64,000 nt of DNA, taken from Streptomyces sp. RKAG290 (GTDB lineage Bacteria > Actinomycetota > Actinomycetes > Streptomycetales > Streptomycetaceae). Within the stretch, counting starts at the first letter, position 1; each line of letters starts with the position of its first letter. The notes below the pieces were generated by a model, which was not told the DNA's origin, did not search any database, and saw only the letters and a program-made list of their open reading frames with translations. The stretch covers positions 1,426,001 to 1,490,000 of the forward strand of contig NZ_JAJOZC010000001.1 of assembly GCF_023701695.1 (NCBI RefSeq), given 5' to 3'. This document shows positions 57,367 to 64,000 of the stretch, piece by piece. The position numbers were made by a program, and so were the translations under genes.

Positions 57367-58077
57367 CGGGGCGGGTGTGTACGCCGAGGCCGCCGGAGAC
57401 GAGCAGGTTGTCGCCCGTGATGTAGCCGGCGCCGTCGGACGCGAGGAAGGCGACCGCCTCTGCGACGTCGAGGGCGGCTCCGGCTCGGCCCAGGGGACGT
57501 CCGCGCCCCAGGCGGCGATCGTGTCCGGGGAGATACCCAACTTGGCGTAGGCGGGGGTGTCGATCAGGCCGGGGCTCACCGCGTTGACACGGATGCGGCG
57601 TGGAGCGAGTTCGATCGCCAGCGCACGCACGAGGGGCAGCAGAGCGCCCTTGGCGGCAGTCATGGCGGCTCCCAGCCCCTCGGCGGCGCCGACCGTGAAC
57701 ACCACGGACGCGCCCTCGTTCAGCAGGGGGAGCGATTTTTGCAGGGTGAAGAAACTGCCCTTGACGTTGATGTCGAAGAGGGCGTCGAAAACGCTCTCGT
57801 CGGTGGACTCGATCGGGCCGGGACGAGAGATGCCCGCGTTCAGGTGGAGCAGATCGAGCGACCCCAGGTGCTCGCGGGCCTGCTCCACGGCCCGTTCGAT
57901 GTCGGGGAGTGAGGCGGCGTCGGCGCGGATGGCGATGACGTCCGGATGAAGGCCGGTGTCACCGACACCGTCGAGTCCGGTGACCATGACGCGGTAGCCG
58001 CGCGAGTGGAGCAGTTCCGCAGTGGCCTTGCCGATGCCGCTGGTTCCGCCGGTGATGAGTGCTGTTTTCGCTGTCAC
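57362..58077 (-). CDS. SDR family oxidoreductase lacking the catalytic Tyr (frameshifted in this sequence)
   Basis: A Rossmann-fold short-chain dehydrogenase-like protein: GGTSGIGKA (residues 10-18), LHLNAGISRPG and INVKGSFF. The catalytic YxxxK reads MTAAK (M139, K143) and the usual Ser is Gly/Ala, so classical catalysis is doubtful. After WGADVP the frame is lost; one G is missing near 57493-57496. The other frame continues LGRAGAALDVAEAVAFL and GYITGDNLLVSGGLGVHTRPA, a normal SDR end, stopping at 57362 in the IS target duplication. Repaired length is about 238 residues. GTG start with AGGAGAG. Divergent from tetR. Confidence 0.85.
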
Positions 58078-58126
58078 GGCCGCTCTCCTCGCTGATGACC
58101 CCGTCTCATGGCAGCGTACGCCTGAC

Positions 58127-58167
58127 TGGCAGTGACTGCCAAGCGTTCAGCAAATGCCAGGTTGGCA
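58127..58167. promoter_or_regulatory. Two palindromic operators between SDR and tetR
   Basis: TGGCAGTGACTGCCA (58127-58141) and TGCCAGGTTGGCA (58155-58167) are perfect palindromes built from TGGCA/TGCCA half-sites, about 27 bp centre to centre. They lie in the 110-bp divergent region, the standard position for autoregulation by the adjacent TetR repressor and control of the SDR gene. Confidence 0.75.
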
Positions 58168-58187
58168 GGCCGCGCTAAGCTGGTGGT

Positions 58188-58793
58188 ATGACGCAGGGAA
58201 CAAAAGGCAAGGGGGCGGCCGCGCCCACGCTGTGGGACCGGACGCGGCAGTTGGCCGCCCAGGAGATCCTGCGAACGGCGTTGCGCCTGTTCAGCCAGCA
58301 GGGGTATGAGGCCACGACCATCGCGCAGATCGCCCGCGAGGCGGGCGTCTCCCAGCGCACCCTCTTCCGCTACTTCGGCACCAAGGAAGACCTCGTCGGC
58401 GGTAGCCAGGACGAGTTCGTGGCACTCATGACGGAGACCGTCCGCGAACAGCCCGAGGAGGCCGACGTCTGGGAGGCGTTGCGCACCGCCTTCAAGGCCG
58501 CGCTCTCCGTTCACACAAGTCCCGAGGACGCGTGGGAGCGCTTTCGCCTGGTGCACCACACCGATTCGCTGCGCGCGGCCCACCTGGGCAAGCGCGTGCG
58601 CTGCCAGGAGGAACTACTGCCGCTGCTTGAAGCCAGGCCGGGCCCTTCGGGGGCGGGCAGGGCGCAGGTTCGCGCCATCATCGCGACCTCGTTCGCGTGC
58701 TTCGACGCCGCCGCTGCCACCTGGGTCGAGAGCAACGGGCAGGGCGACATCCTGGACCTGTACGACCAGGGCCTGGCGGCGGTGCGCGGCTAG
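58188..58793 (+). CDS. TetR family transcriptional regulator
   Basis: A 201-residue protein. The N-terminal TetR_N helix-turn-helix is clear: ILRTALRLFSQQGYEATT, then IAQIAREAGVSQRTLFRYFG at about residues 44-64. The helical C-terminal ligand domain resembles the common TetR_C family in actinobacteria (WEALRTAFKAAL; IIATSFACFDAAAATWVES). It is divergent from the SDR gene with paired palindromes between them, so it probably represses both genes until an unknown ligand binds. Confidence 0.93.
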   Translation: MTQGTKGKGAAAPTLWDRTRQLAAQEILRTALRLFSQQGYEATTIAQIAREAGVSQRTLFRYFGTKEDLVGGSQDEFVALMTETVREQPEEADVWEALRTAFKAALSVHTSPEDAWERFRLVHHTDSLRAAHLGKRVRCQEELLPLLEARPGPSGAGRAQVRAIIATSFACFDAAAATWVESNGQGDILDLYDQGLAAVRG

Positions 58794-58819
58794 AACTCTC
58801 TCGGATCGTCCGGCTGAAA

Positions 58820-58879
58820 CAGACGATCCGAACGAAACGGCCGGAGCCCCCGCACAGTGGGCTCCGGCCGTTCGTCTGT
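58820..58879. terminator. Two-tier bidirectional terminator between tetR and the aldehyde dehydrogenase gene
   Basis: The inner stem is 13 bp and perfect (ACGGCCGGAGCCC, 58837-58849, with 58859-58871). An outer ACAGACGA/TCGTCTGT pair (58820-58827 and 58872-58879) adds 8 bp after a 9-nt one-sided bulge. It lies between convergent genes. Its left arm contains the 22-bp repeat also found at 56148-56169. Confidence 0.85.
58834..58855 (+). repeat. 22-bp direct repeat copy 2
   Basis: Identical to 56148-56169. Here it forms the left arm and part of the loop of the terminator hairpin. Confidence 0.75.
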
Positions 58880-58937
58880 CACCTGTCTCCTGCCCGCCCG
58901 TCGCCGTGCTGTCCGGGCGGCGGGCAGGGGCCAGGGG

Positions 58938-60383
58938 CTACAGGGCGAGGCCGGTGAGAACCAGGACGCGCTCGTAGGTGTAGTCGTCCATCGCGTACCG
59001 GACACCTTCCCGGCCGACGCCGGACTCCTTGGTGCCGCCGTACGGCATCTGGTCCGCGCGATACGACGGGACGTCGCCGATGATCACGCCGCCGACCTCG
59101 AGCGCGCGGTGGGCGCGGAACGCGGTCTGCAGGTCGTGGGTGAACACACCCGCCTGGAGGCCGTACTTGGAGGAGTTGACGGAGGCGAACGCCGCCGTCT
59201 CGCCGTCCACCTTCTCCACCGAGAGCACCGGTCCGAAGACCTCCTCGCAGGAGAGGCTGACGCCGTCGGGGAGCTCGGCGAGCACGGTCGGCGCGTACGT
59301 CGCCCCGTCGCGCTTGCCACCGGTGAGCAGCTGGGCGCCGGCCTGCACGGCCTCGTCGACCCAGGACTCGACGCGCACGGCCGCGTCCTCGTTGACCAGC
59401 GGGCCGACGTCGGTGGCGGCGTCGGACGGGTCGCCGGTGACCTGGGCCTCGACGGCCGCGACGATCTTCGGCAGGAGCCGGTCGTAGACCGCGGTGTCCG
59501 CGATGACGCGCTGCACCGAGATGCAGGACTGGCCGCCCTGGTAGTTGGAGAAGGTCGCGATGCGGGTCGCGGCCCAGTCCAGGTCCGCCTCGGAGGCGTA
59601 GTCGCCGAGGACGACCGCGGCGCCGTTGCCGCCGAGCTCCAGGGTGCAGTGCTTGCGCGGCACCGAGTCCATGATCGCGTAGCCGACCGGGGCGGACCCG
59701 GTGAAGGAGATCACGGGCAGGCGCTCGTCCTGGACCAGGGCGGGCATCCGGTCGTTGGGGACCGTCAGCACGGACCAGGAGCCGGCCGGCAGGTCGGTCT
59801 CGGCCAGCAGCTCGCCCAGGATCAGCGAGGAGATCGGGGTGGCCGGGGCGGGCTTCAGGATGATCGGGGCGCCGACGGCGATGGCCGGGGCGACCTTGTG
59901 GGCGCTCAGGTTCAGCGGGAAGTTGAACGGTGCGATGCCGAGGACCGTGCCGCGCGGGAAGCGCCGGGTGAGGCCGAGGCGGCCGGTGCCGCCGGCGTCG
60001 GTGTCCAGGCGCTGGGCGTCGCCGCCGTTGAAGCGGCGGGCCTCCTCGGAGGCGAACCGGAACACGGAGACGGCGCGGCCGACCTCGCCGCGCGCCCACT
60101 TGATGGGCTTGCCGTTCTCGGCGGAGATCAGCTGGGCGATCTCCTCGGTGCGCTCCACCAGGCGCCGGGCGACGTGGTCGAGCGCGGCGGCGCGGACGTG
60201 GGCCGGGGTCGCGGCGAACTCGTCACGCACGGCGTGTGCGGCGGCGACCGCCTCCTCGACCTGGGCCTCGGTCGGCACGCTGACGGTGCCGACGAGCCGG
60301 CCGTCCCAGGAGTTGGTGACGTCGAAGCTTTCCTCGCCGGTGGCCTCGCGGCCGGCCAGCCAGAAGGCGTGGGTGGAGGTCAT
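58938..60383 (-). CDS. NAD(P)-dependent aldehyde dehydrogenase
   Basis: A 481-residue member of the ALDH superfamily oxidising aldehydes to acids. The cofactor region GIAPFNFPLNLSAHKVAPA, the catalytic Glu in TLELGGNGAA and the catalytic Cys in YQGGQSCISVQR are intact, as is the C-terminal PYGGTKESGVGREG. ATG 60383 begins MTSTHAFWLAGREA; the ribosome-binding site is weak. The substrate is not determinable; succinate-semialdehyde or aminoaldehyde-type enzymes are the nearest in style. The PucR-type regulator gene lies immediately upstream on the same strand and is a candidate controller. Confidence 0.94.
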   Translation of the reverse strand: MTSTHAFWLAGREATGEESFDVTNSWDGRLVGTVSVPTEAQVEEAVAAAHAVRDEFAATPAHVRAAALDHVARRLVERTEEIAQLISAENGKPIKWARGEVGRAVSVFRFASEEARRFNGGDAQRLDTDAGGTGRLGLTRRFPRGTVLGIAPFNFPLNLSAHKVAPAIAVGAPIILKPAPATPISSLILGELLAETDLPAGSWSVLTVPNDRMPALVQDERLPVISFTGSAPVGYAIMDSVPRKHCTLELGGNGAAVVLGDYASEADLDWAATRIATFSNYQGGQSCISVQRVIADTAVYDRLLPKIVAAVEAQVTGDPSDAATDVGPLVNEDAAVRVESWVDEAVQAGAQLLTGGKRDGATYAPTVLAELPDGVSLSCEEVFGPVLSVEKVDGETAAFASVNSSKYGLQAGVFTHDLQTAFRAHRALEVGGVIIGDVPSYRADQMPYGGTKESGVGREGVRYAMDDYTYERVLVLTGLAL

Positions 60384-60538
60384 GGAGGTTCCGGCCCTTC
60401 GATGTCGTGGGGTGTTCCGTCCCCACCGTAGGGCCGCGGCTCGCGCCTGGCGTTTGTCCGGCGTGGAGCAGAGGCGCCCCGGGGTGCGCCGGTTTGTCGG
60501 ATGAATCGGGCGGCGGGGCGGACCGCCGGGTCTCCGCG

Positions 60539-62107
60539 CTACGGGGCGGTCGGGGGGCTCGTGACCTTGAGGGCCAGCCAGAGTTCCATCCGGGTGTCCG
60601 GGTCGTCGAGCGAGCGGCCGAGGATCTCCTCCACCCGTCGCATCCGGTAGCGCAGGGTGTGCCGGTGCACTCCCAGGTCCGCGGCGGCCGCGTCCCACTG
60701 GCCGTGGTGCGAGAGCCAGGCCCGCAGGGAGGCCACCAGGTCGCCGCGTCCCTTGGCATCGTGCTCGTACAGGGCGCGGAGGATGGCGTCCGCGAAGGCC
60801 CGTACCGCGTCGTCCGCGAGCAGGGGCAGCACCGAGCCGGACGCCAGTTCCTCGTGCTCGACCAGGGCCCTGCCCCGTCGGCGGGCCACCGACAGGGCCT
60901 GCTCGGCCTGCTTGTACGCGCCCGCGACGGCGATCGGTCCCGCGGGGGCGGAGAGGCCCACCACCACGCCGGTGTCCTCCACCGGCGGCTCGTGCGCGGG
61001 CCGCTCCTCCTGGGCCTCCGCGTAGACCGTGCAGGCGGCGACCGAAGCTCCGCCGTCGGCGGCCAGCACGACGAGGCGTTCACCCTCGGGCACCATCAGT
61101 ACGGTCTCGCCGGAGCGGGAGGCCGCCGTCTCCATCGCCTCGGCCAGCTGCGCCGTGCCGGCCGGTTCGGAGGCTTCGGCGATGAGCAGCCGGAAGGGCG
61201 CGTCGAGCAGCCCGCCGTAGAGGTCTCCGGCCACGGCACGTGCGTGGTCGGGCTGGCCGGCGAGCAGCATGCGCAGCACTGCCGCGCCGAGCCGCTGCTC
61301 GGCGCCCTGGAGCGAGCGGGAGCGGGCCGTGGTGAGGGTGAGCAGGGCGACCGCCGAGTGCACCGCGTAGCGCTCCGCCGTGCCGAGTGCCGCACCGGTG
61401 CCGACGGCGAGTGCGCCGCGGGCCCGGCGGCCGGTGCCCAGGGACTGGAGCTCAACCCGGTCGTCGGTGTCGCCGACGACCACACTGGCGGGGGCCGGCC
61501 GGTCCCGCAGGCGTTCCACGTCGGGGGTGAGCCGGGCCGCGCGGCGGGCCGCCCAGTCGGGGGCGGCGGCCACGACGGCCCCGGAGGTGTCGTACAGCGC
61601 GGCCCAGCCGTCGACGTGCGCGGCGAGCCGGACGAGGAGTTCGCCGGGTCCGTCGCCGGAGAGCGCGGCCTTGGTGAGTTCGCGCTGCGCCTCGAAACCG
61701 GCGGTGACTGCCCGGTACTGGTCGGCCGCGATCTCGGACGAGACCGCCTTGGCGATGGCGAGGAACGGGGTGCGGCGGGGCACTTCGAGGAGCGGCAGCC
61801 CCGCTTCCTCGGCGGCCTCGACCAGCGCCTGCGGTACGTCGTCGTAGTTGACGCCGATGGCGAAGCCCACCCCGACGACCCCGGAGCCCGCCAGCCGTCG
61901 TACGTACCGCTGCATGGCCTGCGGGTCCGCGGCGTCGAGGTTGGTCGCGGTGACCAGCAGCAGTTCACCGCCCTCCATGTACGGGACGGGGTCGGCGAGC
62001 TCGCTGGCGTGCGCCCAGCGCACGGGTGTATCGAGCCGGTCCGCCCCCGCACGGACCGTGAGTTTGAGCGCCGAGTGCTGGACGAGCGAGGCGAGGGTGG
62101 GGGGCAT
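60539..62107 (-). CDS. PucR family transcriptional regulator
   Basis: A 522-residue regulator. The N-terminal PucR domain (TLASLVQHSALKLTVRAG; GGELLLVTATNLD; FAIGVNYDDVPQALVEAAE) precedes a central GGDEF-like/CdaR segment and a C-terminal PucR-type helix-turn-helix (AADLGVHRHTLRYRMRRVEE). Such proteins respond to purines, GABA or other small metabolites and often sit next to the catabolic genes they control; here that is the aldehyde dehydrogenase gene 155 nt downstream. The ATG start at 62107 fits the family N-terminus. Confidence 0.93.
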   Translation of the reverse strand: MPPTLASLVQHSALKLTVRAGADRLDTPVRWAHASELADPVPYMEGGELLLVTATNLDAADPQAMQRYVRRLAGSGVVGVGFAIGVNYDDVPQALVEAAEEAGLPLLEVPRRTPFLAIAKAVSSEIAADQYRAVTAGFEAQRELTKAALSGDGPGELLVRLAAHVDGWAALYDTSGAVVAAAPDWAARRAARLTPDVERLRDRPAPASVVVGDTDDRVELQSLGTGRRARGALAVGTGAALGTAERYAVHSAVALLTLTTARSRSLQGAEQRLGAAVLRMLLAGQPDHARAVAGDLYGGLLDAPFRLLIAEASEPAGTAQLAEAMETAASRSGETVLMVPEGERLVVLAADGGASVAACTVYAEAQEERPAHEPPVEDTGVVVGLSAPAGPIAVAGAYKQAEQALSVARRRGRALVEHEELASGSVLPLLADDAVRAFADAILRALYEHDAKGRGDLVASLRAWLSHHGQWDAAAADLGVHRHTLRYRMRRVEEILGRSLDDPDTRMELWLALKVTSPPTAP

Positions 62108-62239
62108 GGGACGGGAGACCTTTGGGAGAGGGCATCGATTTTGCCGTCCCGTATGAACGGCTGTCTTCGATTCTGCCAGGGCGGCAGGGTTCCCGTAACC
62201 GCTCTCACCCCTGCCGCACCATTACTCCCACGTAACCCG

Positions 62240-63973
62240 TCAGCCTCCCAGGTTCACCAGGAGCGGGGGCGCGTGTTCGCCGTCGACCGTGGTCAGGGAG
62301 AGGACCGCGTGCCCTGCCGGCAGCTCGTAGGCCAGTCCGGAGGCGGACCAGCGTTCCCGCTCGACCTGCCGCACGGTCACCGCGTCCGTGGTCACGGCCT
62401 TGCCGGTGGCGAGCTTGCGCAGGGCGTGCAGGGCACGGGTGAGCGGCTGATCGGCGAAGACGCCGTGCTGGGCGACCTCCCGGACCTCCACCCATTCCTT
62501 GCCCCACGCCTCGGCGAAGCGCTTGCCGTCCCAGGTGGTGAGGCCGGGGAAGGCCATGGTGCAGCCGGCGGCGCCGAGCAGAGCGGTGTGCAGCCCCTCG
62601 GGCACGTCGTCCAGGGTGCGCAGGGCGAGGACCGCCCCCGCGTTGACGGAGCGCAGCCGCCGGATGCCCCGCACGGTTTCGGCAGTGACGGTGTGGGTCG
62701 CGTCGTCCAGGACCAGGCAGACGAAGAGCGAGTGGTCGGAGCGGGCAGCGGCGATCGCGTTGAACTGGGCGAGGACCAGGCGTGCCAGCACGTGGGACGC
62801 CTCGGCGTGCGCCCGCTCCGGCAGATCGATGCGCACGCGCAGCGGGTGCTGCTCCAGGGAGCGCAGCGAGAACGGCCGCGCCCCGTCACCGGTGGCGAAG
62901 AACCCGGCGAAGGCGGGCCGGTCGAGCACCGCGATCCGGTCGGCGAGCACGGCCGCCGGATCGCCCGCGCCGCCGGCCTGCCGGGCTCGGGCGTCCAGCT
63001 CGCGCAGCATCGTGCGGTCGCCGGCCGCCTCCAGTGCCTGGCGCAGACCGCTCAGCGCCGCGACGGAGCCTTCGAGGAGTTCACGGAGTTCGGGTACGCC
63101 GGGGAACCTGCCGTGGGCGGTGCGGTAGGGGCCGAGCAGCTGGCCGAGGACGGTCCCCGCCCGCCTGCTGTCCACGCCCGGGATGTCGCCGACCAGTCCC
63201 TCCGCGAGGGTGGCCGCGGCCTCGTCGGGGTCGGTCGTGCCGCCGTACAGGTCGAAGTCGTGCACGGATGCGGGGTCACCGATCCTGACGACGACGTCGT
63301 AGGCGTCGTCCGGTCCCAGCTGCGCACCGGCCCCGCCGACGGCGAGCACCGCTGCCTGGCCGGTGAGCGCCCTGATGGCGAGGGCTTCGACGACCGGCAG
63401 GACCACCGCGGCGGTCTTCCCGCAGCCGGGCGGCCCCACCGCCAGGAGCGAGGTCCCCAGGGACGCGGGCTCCAGCGCCATGCCCGAACCGCGGCGCGGA
63501 TAGGGGTTGCGCGGGTCGTCCGCGCAGCCGCCGATCCGGACCTGGCCGACGAGCGGGTCGTGCGGGGCGGTGCGAAGCGGCAGGTCCCGGTGGCCCGAGG
63601 GGTGCAGGAAGGCTCCCGCACCCTTGCGCAGCACGGTCTCGGTGAAGGATTCGAGGCGGTCGGGGCGGGTCCGGGCGACCGCCCAGGCGTGGCGCAGCCG
63701 TACACAGTCAACGTCGTTCATCCGGCCGGCGCGCACGGCCGCCGTCAACGCTTCGGCGGCGTCCACGCGGCCGGCGGCCCGCAGCTCGGGCCAGTCCGCC
63801 GGAGCCGGTACGGGGGCGGTCCCGGGCGGTGCCGGGGCGGCCCGGGGCCGCGGCGGGGCCTGACTGCCGCGCCGCAGGAGGGGACGCAGCTCCTTCGACC
63901 ACGCGCCGGCCCGGGCGAAGGGCCACATGATCGCCGCGGCGGCCAGGGCGTAGAGGAGCCAGGAGATCAGCAC
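62240..63973 (-). CDS. Membrane-anchored P-loop ATPase, coupling-protein (TraD/TcpA)-like; possibly 5'-incomplete
   Basis: At least 577 residues. One or two membrane helices at the N-terminus (LISWLLYALAAAAIMWPFA) are followed by a Pro-rich linker and an ATPase domain with Walker A GPPGCGKT at about residue 185 and Walker B LFVCLVLDDATH at about 420. This is reminiscent of TraG/VirD4-type coupling proteins and conserved Streptomyces ATP/GTP-binding proteins. The first GTG in the window is at 63973, but the frame stays open through GGGNRYAAV to the right edge, so the true start may lie outside. No conjugation genes are adjacent; the role is unknown. Confidence 0.75.
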   Translation of the reverse strand: MLISWLLYALAAAAIMWPFARAGAWSKELRPLLRRGSQAPPRPRAAPAPPGTAPVPAPADWPELRAAGRVDAAEALTAAVRAGRMNDVDCVRLRHAWAVARTRPDRLESFTETVLRKGAGAFLHPSGHRDLPLRTAPHDPLVGQVRIGGCADDPRNPYPRRGSGMALEPASLGTSLLAVGPPGCGKTAAVVLPVVEALAIRALTGQAAVLAVGGAGAQLGPDDAYDVVVRIGDPASVHDFDLYGGTTDPDEAAATLAEGLVGDIPGVDSRRAGTVLGQLLGPYRTAHGRFPGVPELRELLEGSVAALSGLRQALEAAGDRTMLRELDARARQAGGAGDPAAVLADRIAVLDRPAFAGFFATGDGARPFSLRSLEQHPLRVRIDLPERAHAEASHVLARLVLAQFNAIAAARSDHSLFVCLVLDDATHTVTAETVRGIRRLRSVNAGAVLALRTLDDVPEGLHTALLGAAGCTMAFPGLTTWDGKRFAEAWGKEWVEVREVAQHGVFADQPLTRALHALRKLATGKAVTTDAVTVRQVERERWSASGLAYELPAGHAVLSLTTVDGEHAPPLLVNLGG

Positions 63974-64000
63974 GGCCGCGTACCTGTTGCCGCCGCCCTG

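Noticed and set aside
55950..58187. Prophage or integron segment around the IS
   Set aside because: Only one IS481 transposase is present; there is no integrase, phage structural gene or attC-like site.

Overview
The window is a piece of chromosome from a high-GC actinomycete, almost certainly a Streptomyces. Coding regions are strongly GC-biased, GTG starts are common, and the gene order is typical of Streptomyces: rpsO-pnp-M16 protease-dapB, then rimP-nusA-ylxR-infB-ylxP-rbfA-truB, then ispG-rseP-dxr. No rRNA, tRNA, CRISPR array or prophage was recognised.

Layout. (1) 1-6.2 kb: housekeeping genes, mostly on the minus strand (rpsO, pnp, an M16 peptidase, dapB, a TPR membrane protein), plus a PH-like membrane protein. 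(2) 6.3-21.8 kb: a complete Streptomyces-type type VII (ESX) secretion locus: eccD, eccC (broken by two 1-nt frameshifts as given), a DUF397 gene, the WXG100 pair esxA/esxB, the mycosin mycP, eccB, eccE, an unknown conserved gene and a large EspI-like MinD/ParA ATPase with a Pro/Gln-rich N-terminus. (3) 21.9-28.0 kb: a five-gene peptide/nickel-type ABC transporter operon. (4) 28.1-41.4 kb: xdhC, ribF, a 1253-residue trypsin-like/STAND NTPase fusion, and the minus-strand translation and ribosome-assembly cluster truB to rimP. (5) 41.6-43.6 kb: a plus-strand trio encoding a lipoprotein, a ferritin-like protein and a degenerate APH-fold kinase. (6) 43.7-53.9 kb: proS (frameshifted), two GNAT acetyltransferases, the MEP-pathway genes ispG and dxr flanking the site-2 protease rseP, a lipoprotein, an ANT-type nucleotidyltransferase and an aroA-family gene. 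(7) 53.9-64 kb: an accessory-looking end with an acyl-CoA dehydrogenase (frameshifted), an intact IS481-family element, an SDR (frameshifted) divergent from a TetR regulator, an aldehyde dehydrogenase with a PucR regulator, and a coupling-protein-like ATPase that probably continues past the right edge.

How the genes fit together. The T7SS block should encode one envelope machine: EccB/C/D/E membrane complex, MycP protease and EsxA/EsxB substrates. eccD/eccC and eccB/eccE are divergent pairs, and a 31-bp palindrome lies between eccD and eccC. The minus-strand cluster rimP to ribF couples transcription elongation, translation initiation and 30S maturation. Many transcription units end in perfect GC-rich hairpins, several between convergent genes.

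Sequence quality. Four genes carry five 1-nt losses, each explicable as a missing G on the plus strand, usually in a G run. One gene is proS, which is expected to be essential, so base-calling or assembly error is the best explanation. These genes are annotated as single loci spanning the shift.

Most unusual items: the trypsin/STAND fusion, which has lost the protease serine and has Arg for the Walker A Lys; the IS481 insertion, whose CCTAGG target duplication supplies the stop codons of both the transposase and the neighbouring SDR; the nested RNA structure in the pnp leader; paired palindromes in the tetR/SDR promoter region; and several degenerate enzymes (pseudokinase, Tyr-less SDR).
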